Assembly: GCA_005777515.1 (NCBI GenBank)
Contig: SXMA01000133.1
Coordinates: 1 to 7,600, forward strand
DNA: 7,600 nucleotides
Reading direction: 5' to 3'
From: Actinomycetota bacterium
Lineage (GTDB): Bacteria > Actinomycetota > Actinomycetes > Nanopelagicales > Nanopelagicaceae
The number at the start of each line of letters is the position of its first letter. Within the stretch, counting starts at the first letter, position 1. Position numbers and translations under genes: made by a program. Below, one piece after another: positions 1-5,242 of this stretch. The notes under the pieces were generated by a model. The model was not told the origin of the DNA. It ran no database searches and worked only from the letters and a program-made list of their open reading frames with translations.

Positions 1-642
1 CGGCAAGAGCCTTCGACTTGCATCGAGAATATCTGCTATCGGCGCATCCTGCCTTAAACACATTCTGGCAGCATTACTAAGTATCGCTGGAAGATCATTG
101 TCTTCAGCAAAACCAAGCATCCTTGAAGCATGGGTGGTTGATCTTGGTCCATCTCCATGAATTAGATGAGAGACGATTTCAATTACTTGGCTTTGAAATA
201 GTTCGCAGCTATCGTTATATAGCGATAGCGCTTTTTCATATTGACGATTAGTAATAGCTCTAGCAATTAAGGAGTCTGGGCCTTGTAGCGATATCAGGTT
301 ACTGGTGTAGTTAGAGTGTTTCCTTAAAAAGTCTAAATCACACTCACCATAGCTTTTAAGTTCGCTCACTAGCCTTACTAAAGATCTCCAGCCTTTACCT
401 GGGGTGGCAAGTAATGTGATTCGACTCTGATTCTTGCAAGTGATATCAACTCCAATAATTGGAGTAATCCCATTTTCAACACAGCTCTGAGTAAATCGAA
501 TTGCGCCATATAAGCCATCACGATCAGTTAGAGCAAGTGAGCTCATGCCGAAGTCGCGAGCCTTCTCAACTAAGAGATGAGGAAGAGTGGTTCCATATTT
601 AAATGAAAATCCACTAGCAAGATGAAGGTGAGTAAAACTCAT
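1..642 (-). CDS. dnaE2: DnaE2-type error-prone DNA polymerase III alpha subunit (N-terminal part, runs off the window)
   Basis: The minus strand is open from an ATG at 642-640 to the window edge, giving 214 residues with no stop; the C-terminal part, including the polymerase core, lies outside. The N-terminus is a PHP domain: HLH at residues 5-7, then GFSFKYG (11-17), ALTDRDGLYGAIRF (37-50) and PIIGVDI (61-67). The THLH...SGFS...YG and TDRDGLYG patterns match the second, DnaE2-like alpha subunit of actinobacteria better than replicative DnaE1. DnaE2 performs mutagenic translesion synthesis in the SOS response, usually with ImuA'/ImuB. The usual TDH of active PHP domains reads TDR here (Arg41), so a metal ligand is missing and PHP nuclease activity is doubtful. 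The start codon overlaps the upstream DUF6504 stop (ATGA), implying translational coupling and shared LexA control. A replicative DnaE cannot be fully excluded without the C-terminus. Confidence 0.87.
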   Translation of the reverse strand, partial: MSFTHLHLASGFSFKYGTTLPHLLVEKARDFGMSSLALTDRDGLYGAIRFTQSCVENGITPIIGVDITCKNQSRITLLATPGKGWRSLVRLVSELKSYGECDLDFLRKHSNYTSNLISLQGPDSLIARAITNRQYEKALSLYNDSCELFQSQVIEIVSHLIHGDGPRSTTHASRMLGFAEDNDLPAILSNAARMCLRQDAPIADILDASRRLLP

Positions 643-953
643 GCTGGTCTTGAGGTGGGGCGAATCTGCCAAAGACCAGGAGCGCTACTGGCCCCTTCTG
701 GAATTACTTCAATACGTTCTATTTCAAAAGTTTTCATCACTCCAATAGGAGCTGCCTCTACGCGCCATAAAATCCGTCCACCATCATCTGGACGAAATAA
801 GCCATCGCTAGCTCTATTCCACCAACCACCAGATTCACGCCAAGAGCTAAGCAGAGCGTAAATTCGATAGCGCTGACCTTTATAGGTGAACTCAATTGGC
901 TCACCGCCGGATAGGTAGATCTCCGGTCTCTGATTCTCCATTTTTTCGAACAT
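639..953 (-). CDS. DUF6504 family protein, first gene of the SOS mutagenesis operon
   Basis: This encodes a 104-residue soluble protein with no signal peptide or membrane segment. The recognisable core is GEPIEFTYKGQRYRIYALLSSWRES with GGWW following (residues 18-45), then a WRVEA motif (63-67). These fit the small actinobacterial DUF6504 family, found beside ImuB-like Y-family polymerases and DnaE2. Its biochemical role is unknown; an accessory role in the mutasome is inferred from position. The stop overlaps the dnaE2 start by 4 nt. Two starts are possible: ATG at 953-951, which lies inside the LexA box and about 2 nt from the predicted transcript start (almost leaderless), or the in-frame ATG at 941-939 (Met5). 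Neither has a Shine-Dalgarno sequence. No imuB precedes it here, because the upstream neighbour is divergent. Confidence 0.82.
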   Translation of the reverse strand: MFEKMENQRPEIYLSGGEPIEFTYKGQRYRIYALLSSWRESGGWWNRASDGLFRPDDGGRILWRVEAAPIGVMKTFEIERIEVIPEGASSAPGLWQIRPTSRPA

Positions 954-961
954 TTGTTCGA
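946..961 (-). promoter_or_regulatory. LexA-binding SOS box
   Basis: TCGAACATTTGTTCGA is a perfect palindrome in its 6-bp arms and matches the actinobacterial/Bacillus-type LexA consensus TCGAAC-N4-GTTCGA. It starts directly after the -10 hexamer and covers the predicted transcription start and first start codon of the DUF6504-dnaE2 operon. Bound LexA should block transcription until DNA damage triggers its cleavage. The site fits the SOS role of DnaE2. Confidence 0.92.
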
Positions 962-990
962 ATACTAGCCAGAGCCTCTGACGCCAGCAA
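962..990 (-). promoter_or_regulatory. Promoter of the DUF6504-dnaE2 operon
   Basis: Reading the minus strand, TTGCTG (990-985, 4 of 6 to TTGACA) is followed after exactly 17 bp by TAGTAT (967-962, 4 of 6 to TATAAT). The predicted transcript start falls around 955, inside the LexA box. Spacing and position make this a sound sigma-70/SigA-type promoter. Confidence 0.7.
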
Positions 991-1062
991 ATTGCCTAAA
1001 GGCTCACCTTAGGGACATGCCGCACTCACGCGCCATTAACCAACTTGTAACCAGAGCCATGC

Positions 1063-1068
1063 GAGTAT
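1063..1068 (+). promoter_or_regulatory. Probable -10 element of the nucleotidase gene (leaderless)
   Basis: GAGTAT ends exactly 6 nt before the GTG start at 1075. There is no Shine-Dalgarno sequence, and an in-frame TAA at 1048-1050 leaves this GTG as the only usable upstream start, so a leaderless transcript is likely. No good -35 is seen. The weight comes mainly from four other genes in the window with the same spacing. Confidence 0.45.
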
Positions 1069-1074
1069 CCGCCA

Positions 1075-3084
1075 GTGATCACACATACCCAAAACCCAAA
1101 GACCCAGGGCCCCTCCCTCCGTCTGCGACTCTCCGCAATTGCCAGCGCAGTAGCGCTAGCAACATCTGCATTAGTGGTGCTTACTTCCCCGCAAGTTACT
1201 GCAAATACCTTTTCAGTTCCTGCTGCTCCAGTAATCAAAAAAGCATACTTAGCCTCAAATGGCATAAGAGTTGTCTTTGACAAAGTTTCAGCCACACCTG
1301 CAGTCACTGGATATGTTCTTTCAAGTGGCGCAGGATCATGCGCAATTTCGCTCCCTGCGACAACATCAGGAGTAGTAACACTTCCAATTATCACCGGACA
1401 GAGCAGCGCAACAATTTCCATAAAGGCAGTTAATGCCTATGGATTCTCGCCAGCAAGAACTTGGAGCAAGACATTTACTGCTGCAGAACTAGCTGGCGTT
1501 ACTTCAACTTCATGGCAGGCAGTTCAACTACTTCAACTAAGTGATCTACATGGCGCTATTGAAGGAACCGCTACTAATGCTGGAACAGCACTATTAACCA
1601 CAGCATTTGCAGCTGAGCGCGCCAAGAATCCAGCAACCTTTACCCTCTCTGCTGGAGATAACATCGGAGCTGCTCCACCAATTTCAAGTCAGTTTGAAGA
1701 ATTGCCAACTATTGAATCTATGAATCTTATGAAGTTTGATGTTTCTGGATTTGGCAATCACGAACACGATAGAAATATCGCACACGTTCAGAAAATTATT
1801 GGTGCATCTGATTTCCAGTGGGTGGCATCAAATTACAACACCCTAGAGCCACTAAAGAGCGGTAACAAGGCAGCTAAGAGTTACTTAGTTCTTGAGCGCG
1901 GCGGAGCCAAAGTTGGCTTTGTTGCTGGAAATACTGAAGATACTAAGGAGCAGATATTTCCTGGCAACCTCTCATTCGGTGGAAAAGAACTAGTAATTTC
2001 ACCTGATGTCACTGGCATAAATGCAGCTGTGAAAGCAGCTAAGGCCGAAGGAGCAGACTTTGTCGTTGCGATTCTTCACCAAGGATGGCAAGAAAACCGT
2101 GATGGCGAAGCAAAAGGTCGCCTCATTGATTTAGCAAAGCAGATTAAGGGAGCAGCAGTGGTATTTGGTGGCCATAGCCATCAGACCTACTCCTCAGCTC
2201 TTGCTGGCAATGCTGCAGTCAATGGAACCGTTATTGCGATGACTAGAAATGCTGGTCAGGAATATAACCGAGTCACTCTCTGCCTAGATAGCTCACGTCG
2301 CGTTCGCGGCACAACAGTTGATTTAGTAACTCGCGCCAACATCGCAACTCTTACTCCAAATGCTGATGGCGCAGCGCTAGTTAAGAAATATAAGGATCAG
2401 CTAAATGCCAAGCTTGATGTGAAGATTGGCCAAGTCAATGGCATATTCCCACAAGGTGGTTCGCCACAGGTTCAAAGAGCTGGCGAAGCTGCAATTGGAA
2501 ACTTCACTGCTGATGCAATGCGAAAGAAGTATGGAACTGAATTTGCATATATCAACGGTGGTGGAATTAGAGATAAATTCCCAGCAGCAACATATGTTGC
2601 CGCAGATAAGTCTCTTAATCGCCCGGGAACTGACAAAGTAGCTCCATACGATGTAACACTTGGTGATGCCCTTGCGGTATATCCATTTGGAAACACAATT
2701 GGAGTATCAGTAATTACTGGAGAGAATCTCTGGAAGGCCCTCGAAAATGGCGTAAGTAACTGGCCAGGCGATGGGCGCTTCCCACAGATTTCTGGTTTCA
2801 AATTTAGTTTTGACACCACAAAAGCTGTTGGCTCGCGCGTACAAAGTGTGACTAGAGCCGATGGAACTGCTATTGCTAAGGACTCTAAGGAGTACACAGT
2901 TGCAGTGCCAGACTTCATGATCTATGGAGGCGATGGATACGTTGGCTTCTTTACTCCTTCTAAGGCGAAATTGCGCGGTCTATTAGTTGATGTCTTCATC
3001 GAAGCAGTTACTGAAGCATCATCTGGTGGTAAGGCAATTACTATCCCAGCCCTTGATGGACGTATTACTAAAGTAAATCCATAA
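1075..3084 (+). CDS. Secreted 5'-nucleotidase / UshA-type metallophosphoesterase with N-terminal FN3-like domain
   Basis: This encodes a 669-residue exported hydrolase, probably releasing phosphate and nucleosides from extracellular nucleotides. Residues 1-43 form a signal peptide: Arg-rich start (RLRL, 16-19), hydrophobic stretch to about 37, likely cleavage near VTA-NT (43/44). Residues 47-130 resemble a fibronectin type III domain (PAAPVIKKAYLASNGIRVVF opening, AVNAYGFS near the end). The calcineurin-like metal-binding domain follows: SDLHG (156-160), SAGDN (192-196), GNHE (227-230), ILHQG (333-337) and GGHSH (365-369), giving the expected Asp157, His159, Asp195, Asn228, His335, His367 and His369 ligands. 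The C-terminal 5'-nucleotidase domain (about 445-640) shows NGGGIRD (494-500), YPFGNT (536-541), GRFPQISG (567-574) and GGDGY (618-622). There is no sortase motif, so it is probably free or loosely wall-associated. Start is GTG. A 2',3'-cyclic phosphodiesterase or UDP-sugar hydrolase role is also possible. Confidence 0.9.
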   Translation: MITHTQNPKTQGPSLRLRLSAIASAVALATSALVVLTSPQVTANTFSVPAAPVIKKAYLASNGIRVVFDKVSATPAVTGYVLSSGAGSCAISLPATTSGVVTLPIITGQSSATISIKAVNAYGFSPARTWSKTFTAAELAGVTSTSWQAVQLLQLSDLHGAIEGTATNAGTALLTTAFAAERAKNPATFTLSAGDNIGAAPPISSQFEELPTIESMNLMKFDVSGFGNHEHDRNIAHVQKIIGASDFQWVASNYNTLEPLKSGNKAAKSYLVLERGGAKVGFVAGNTEDTKEQIFPGNLSFGGKELVISPDVTGINAAVKAAKAEGADFVVAILHQGWQENRDGEAKGRLIDLAKQIKGAAVVFGGHSHQTYSSALAGNAAVNGTVIAMTRNAGQEYNRVTLCLDSSRRVRGTTVDLVTRANIATLTPNADGAALVKKYKDQLNAKLDVKIGQVNGIFPQGGSPQVQRAGEAAIGNFTADAMRKKYGTEFAYINGGGIRDKFPAATYVAADKSLNRPGTDKVAPYDVTLGDALAVYPFGNTIGVSVITGENLWKALENGVSNWPGDGRFPQISGFKFSFDTTKAVGSRVQSVTRADGTAIAKDSKEYTVAVPDFMIYGGDGYVGFFTPSKAKLRGLLVDVFIEAVTEASSGGKAITIPALDGRITKVNP

Positions 3085-3097
3085 GTAAAGATAAAAA

Positions 3098-3128
3098 GCG
3101 CCTCAGTTTCGGCTGAGGCGCCTTTTTT
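3098..3128 (+). terminator. Intrinsic terminator after the 5'-nucleotidase gene
   Basis: A perfect 9-bp GC-rich stem (GCGCCTCAG / CTGAGGCGC) with a 6-nt loop is followed by C and TTTTTT, 13 nt after the stop. A run of five A precedes the stem and can extend it with the T run. It separates the gene from doxX. Confidence 0.93.
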
Positions 3129-3135
3129 ATTCTAA

Positions 3136-3150
3136 AACTGACGCTCAGTT
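3136..3150. repeat. Short perfect inverted repeat AACTGA-CGC-TCAGTT
   Basis: Six-bp arms flank a 3-bp centre, 8 nt past the terminator T-run and about 70 nt before doxX. It could be an operator or a small hairpin. There is no sequence evidence for which, and short palindromes of this size occur by chance. Confidence 0.35.
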
Positions 3151-3171
3151 AAGCACTTTTCTACTCTTTTG

Positions 3172-3215
3172 GATTTACACTTTCACTTCACGGAAGTAAA
3201 TCACTTAGCGAAAGG
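3172..3215 (+). promoter_or_regulatory. Leader region of the doxX-family gene: possible promoter, inverted repeat and Shine-Dalgarno
   Basis: TTTACA (3174-3179, 5 of 6 to a -35) is followed after 17 bp by the weak TAAATC (3197-3202). The same bases form a 7-bp inverted repeat (GATTTAC 3172-3178, GTAAATC 3196-3202), which might be an operator. AAAGG at 3211-3215 is a clear Shine-Dalgarno sequence 6 nt before the ATG at 3222. The ribosome site is firm; the promoter and operator are tentative. Confidence 0.45.
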
Positions 3216-3221
3216 CTTTAA

Positions 3222-3635
3222 ATGGATATCGCTTTAATCGTGGGAAGAGTTTTATTCTCCCTTCTATTCATCTCATCAGGAGTAGCCCATCTAACAAAGC
3301 TTGAGGCAATGACGGGATATGCCCAATATAAGAAGGTTCCAGCAGCGAAGTTATCTGTGATCGTCACAGGTCTAATGTTGATTGTTGGCGGTCTATATGT
3401 AGCTCTAGGTATCTACGCTGATTTAGGTGCGCTACTACTCGCTATTTTCCTTCTTCTTTCAGCATTCAAAATGCATGACTTCTGGAAAGTTACAGATGCA
3501 CAGGCAAAGCAGTCTGAGATGACAAGTTTTATGAAGAATCTCGCCCTTGCTGGCGCTTCTCTGATTATCTTTGTTTTGGTTGGAAGCGGCGGAGAATTTG
3601 GCCCAACAATCACAGAGGGAATCTTTAACCTATAG
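3222..3635 (+). CDS. DoxX family integral membrane protein
   Basis: This encodes a 137-residue membrane protein of the usual DoxX-family length, with four hydrophobic segments (about 4-22, 43-63, 66-84, 106-121). Family-like features are GRVLFSLLFISSGVAHL at residues 8-24, GYAQYKKVPAA (32-42), LGALLLAIFLLLSAFKMHDFW (68-88) and FMKNLALAGASL (103-114), where DoxX proteins carry a conserved HxFW and KNL...GA pattern. The family is poorly characterised; members have been linked to quinone or sulfur redox chemistry and to oxidative stress, and nothing here picks one. The start is supported by AAAGG 6 nt upstream. It is monocistronic, bounded by terminators on both sides, so the TauE-like neighbour is separately transcribed. 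Confidence 0.87.
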   Translation: MDIALIVGRVLFSLLFISSGVAHLTKLEAMTGYAQYKKVPAAKLSVIVTGLMLIVGGLYVALGIYADLGALLLAIFLLLSAFKMHDFWKVTDAQAKQSEMTSFMKNLALAGASLIIFVLVGSGGEFGPTITEGIFNL

Positions 3636-3651
3636 TTGAACAACAGTTGAA
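3634..3651. repeat. Direct repeat AGTTGAA, 11-bp period
   Basis: AGTTGAA occurs at 3634-3640 and 3645-3651, one helical turn apart, starting in the doxX stop codon. It lies upstream of the doxX terminator, so it is oddly placed for regulating tauE. Probably incidental. Confidence 0.25.
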
Positions 3652-3661
3652 TTCTTAACAG

Positions 3662-3698
3662 AAACCCCCGCTAATTAGCATGAGTAGCGGGGGTTTTT
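3662..3698 (+). terminator. Intrinsic terminator after the doxX-family gene
   Basis: A perfect 12-bp stem (AAACCCCCGCTA / TAGCGGGGGTTT) with an 11-nt loop ends in TTTTT, 26 nt after the stop codon. The AAA/TTT ends also make it potentially active in the reverse direction. Confidence 0.93.
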
Positions 3699-3711
3699 CT
3701 TTCAACTTAGG

Positions 3712-3717
3712 TAACCT
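3712..3717 (+). promoter_or_regulatory. Probable -10 element of the tauE/safE-type gene (leaderless)
   Basis: TAACCT (TAnnnT form) ends exactly 6 nt before the ATG at 3724. No Shine-Dalgarno sequence precedes the ATG, and the 25-nt space after the upstream terminator leaves little room for a leader. No recognisable -35. Confidence 0.5.
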
Positions 3718-3723
3718 CTTCTA

Positions 3724-4473
3724 ATGGAAATAGCTCTGGCAATTCTTACTGGGATCGCTATTGGATCAGTTTTGGGATATGTCGGGGCTGGGGGCTCCAT
3801 GTTGGCGGTCCCGGCCTTAATTTATATTTTTGGATTCAACCCAGTGCAGGCAACGACCGCCTCTCTGATTGTGGTTTTTGTTGGGGCTGCTTCCGGAGCG
3901 CTACCAAAACTCAAGAAAAATGAAATTTTGATCAAAGAGTCACTCGTTATCTGGGCGATTGGGTTAAGCACCAACTTCACTGGCGCTTATTTTCTGCCAC
4001 AGATTCCTGAGAGTGCAATTCTTACGGGCTTTGCTTTGGTATTGGTAGTTGCGGGATTTTCCATGCTTTTGCCTGGAGCTAAACAATCAAGTGAACGTAA
4101 GATTTCACCTCTTGCTTTAATTGCCATCTCACTAATTATTGGCGCAATCACAGGCCTCTTTGGAATTGGCGGAGGTTTCTTAGCTATTCCAATTCTCATT
4201 CTCTTTTATAACATCGCTCCAGCCAAAGCTGCAGGAACTTCTCTTTTCATAATAACAATTAATACTCTTACGGGTTTCATTGCTCATTTTCGCCATTGGG
4301 ATGAGGTCAATTGGTCAATACCAATCATCATGGCGCTAATGGCACTATTTGTATCACGTTGGGCATCTCACCACAGTTCCAAGATTTCCCCGATAGCTTT
4401 GAAACGAGCATTTGCGATATTTGTTTTTGCCATCGCAATCTTTACTCTAATTGAAACTTGGTTTATTTCATAA
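3724..4473 (+). CDS. TauE/SafE family membrane permease
   Basis: This encodes a 249-residue polytopic membrane protein, typical length for the family (sulfite/organosulfonate or other small organic anion export). The two-fold internal repeat of TauE/SafE is clear: GSVLGYVGAGGSMLAVPALI (14-33) with QATTASL (42-48), and GAITGLFGIGGGFLAIPILI (140-159) with KAAGTSL (168-174). About eight hydrophobic segments can be traced (3-35, 43-60, 72-91, 98-116, 129-147, 151-163, 171-187, 198-212, 227-246, some paired). The substrate cannot be read from sequence; no sulfur-metabolism gene is adjacent, and the only neighbour hinting at anion detoxification is the arsC remnant downstream. No terminator is seen after it. 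Confidence 0.88.
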   Translation: MEIALAILTGIAIGSVLGYVGAGGSMLAVPALIYIFGFNPVQATTASLIVVFVGAASGALPKLKKNEILIKESLVIWAIGLSTNFTGAYFLPQIPESAILTGFALVLVVAGFSMLLPGAKQSSERKISPLALIAISLIIGAITGLFGIGGGFLAIPILILFYNIAPAKAAGTSLFIITINTLTGFIAHFRHWDEVNWSIPIIMALMALFVSRWASHHSSKISPIALKRAFAIFVFAIAIFTLIETWFIS

Positions 4474-4542
4474 GTGAGAAGAATTTCAGATCTTTTGGTA
4501 TGGGTAAATAAAACAGGGATCGCAGAGACAATAGATTTCTAG
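4474..4542 (+). other. Short open stretch abutting the permease stop (probable remnant)
   Basis: A GTG directly follows the permease TAA and opens 22 codons ending at TAG 4540-4542 (reads about VRRISDLLVWVNKTGIAETIDF). There is no Shine-Dalgarno sequence or recognisable family. It overlaps the beginning of the arsC-like fragment in another frame. It may be degraded coding sequence, or nothing. Confidence 0.2.
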
Positions 4543-4729
4543 CAATCAGGACGTTGCGGCCTCAGGTGTTGTTATCACGAGGGGATGCGGGGATATCTAT
4601 CCAATCTATCCAGGCAAGCGCTATCTAGATTGGAAATTAGATGATCCTGCCGGGCAGAGCATCGATGAAATCCGCCCAATTCGCGATCAGATTAAGTCGC
4701 TAGTTAAGGAATTGATAAGCACTCTCTAG
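4535..4729 (+). pseudogene. arsC: Decayed arsenate reductase (arsC-like), C-terminal fragment only
   Basis: After an in-frame TAG at 4532-4534, 64 codons run to TAG at 4727-4729. They match the C-terminal half of the low-molecular-weight-phosphatase-type arsenate reductase of actinobacteria: GVVIT, GCGD, PIYPGKRYLDWKLDDPAGQ, then EIRPIRDQIKSLVKELI. The N-terminal half, with the catalytic CxxxxxR loop, is absent and not found in the gap back to 4473. The fragment has no credible start codon. Decay is also visible inside: the usual TMGCGDxCP reads TRGCGDIYP, so a conserved Cys is Tyr (TAT, one transition from TGT) and Met is Arg; the usual Asp in SDVVIT is Gly. The lesion creates a perfect tandem repeat of ATCTATCCA (4595-4612). 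The stop overlaps the -10 of the next gene. A sequencing artefact is unlikely because most of the domain is missing. Confidence 0.8.
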
Positions 4730-4732
4730 AAT
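4727..4732 (+). promoter_or_regulatory. Probable -10 element of the ybaK-type gene (leaderless)
   Basis: TAGAAT (5 of 6 to TATAAT) ends exactly 6 nt before the ATG at 4739. No Shine-Dalgarno sequence is present. Its first three bases are the stop codon of the arsC fragment. It may be the main promoter of the five-gene run that follows. The -35 is unclear. Confidence 0.6.
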
Positions 4733-4738
4733 CCAACT

Positions 4739-5227
4739 ATGGATTCAATATTGGAAAAAGCTGCCGTTAAGCGCGCTCAAGCAGCCCTTGATAAACATGG
4801 AATTTCGGGGAAGATAAAAATTCTCGCCGATAGCGCAAGAACAGCAGCGGAAGCGGCGGCAGGATTAGGTATTGAAGTTGGACAGATTGCCTCATCGCTA
4901 GTCTTTAGCTTGCCAGATCAGAGATCGCTTCTAGTGATTACCTCAGGTCGCCATCGAGTTGATACTCAGATGGTGGCTGATCTATTACAGGTTCCAGCTC
5001 TTGATCGCGCAGATGCTGATTATGTTAAAGAGATTTCTGGATACTCTGTTGGCGGAGTTGCTCCTCTTGGTTGGATTAATGAGCCCAGCGTTACCTTAAT
5101 CGATGAGGCTTTAAATGATTACCAATCAATCTGGGCTGCCGCTGGCCATCCACACGCAGTATTTCCAACTACTTATCAAGAATTACTGCAGGCATCTGGT
5201 GCTAAGGCTGCAAGAGTTGGTAATTAG
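4739..5227 (+). CDS. YbaK/EbsC (ProX-type) aminoacyl-tRNA editing-domain protein
   Basis: This encodes a 162-residue free-standing editing-domain protein, normal length for the family, which hydrolyses misacylated tRNAs such as Cys- or Ala-tRNA(Pro). The fold is recognisable in order: AEAAAGLGIEVGQIASSLVF (37-56), LLVITSGRHRVD (64-75), RADADYVKEISGYSVGGVAPLG (90-111), VTLIDEALN (118-126) and WAAAGHPHAVFPTTYQEL (132-149). The GHPHxVFPT ending is typical of the actinobacterial subgroup. The lysine that YbaK-type enzymes carry before the SL/TL motif is Ser52 here, so canonical catalysis is uncertain and the substrate cannot be named. It heads a tight same-strand run, 15 nt before the hydrolase; a functional link to the carotenoid genes is not evident. 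Confidence 0.87.
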   Translation: MDSILEKAAVKRAQAALDKHGISGKIKILADSARTAAEAAAGLGIEVGQIASSLVFSLPDQRSLLVITSGRHRVDTQMVADLLQVPALDRADADYVKEISGYSVGGVAPLGWINEPSVTLIDEALNDYQSIWAAAGHPHAVFPTTYQELLQASGAKAARVGN

Positions 5228-5230
5228 AGT

Positions 5231-5236
5231 GAGAAT
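5231..5236 (+). promoter_or_regulatory. Possible -10 element / leaderless start of the hydrolase gene
   Basis: GAGAAT (4 of 6 to TATAAT) ends exactly 6 nt before the GTG at 5243, within the 15-nt gap after ybaK. No Shine-Dalgarno sequence precedes the GTG. An internal leaderless transcript is possible in addition to read-through. Confidence 0.4.
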
Positions 5237-5242
5237 TGCGCT

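Larger units (their letters stand above)
954..1074. other. Divergent intergenic region between the SOS operon and the 5'-nucleotidase gene
   Basis: This 121-bp gap holds the dnaE2-operon promoter and most of its LexA box, and on the other strand the presumed -10 GAGTAT (1063-1068) of the nucleotidase gene. An imperfect inverted repeat (CCTAAAGG 995-1002, CCTTAGG 1007-1013) lies between them; I assign it no function. No RNA gene is evident. Confidence 0.6.

Noticed and set aside
622..861. Plus-strand open frame of 79 codons opposite DUF6504
   Set aside because: It lies antisense to a protein with recognisable family motifs and shows no domain or ribosome site.
995..1013. Imperfect inverted repeat CCTAAAGG / CCTTAGG in the divergent intergenic region
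   Set aside because: Arms differ in length by one base and match no known operator; not enough to call a site beside the clear LexA box.
1017..1421. Open frames on both strands over the 5' part of the nucleotidase gene (1017-1280 plus, 1026-1421 minus)
   Set aside because: They overlap the signal peptide and FN3-like region in other frames, resemble no family, and the nucleotidase frame has clear motifs throughout.
4601..4633. 8-bp inverted repeat CCAATCTA / TAGATTGG with a 17-nt loop
   Set aside because: It lies inside the arsC-derived coding sequence, has no T-run, and follows from codons of the conserved PGKRYLDW region; probably chance.
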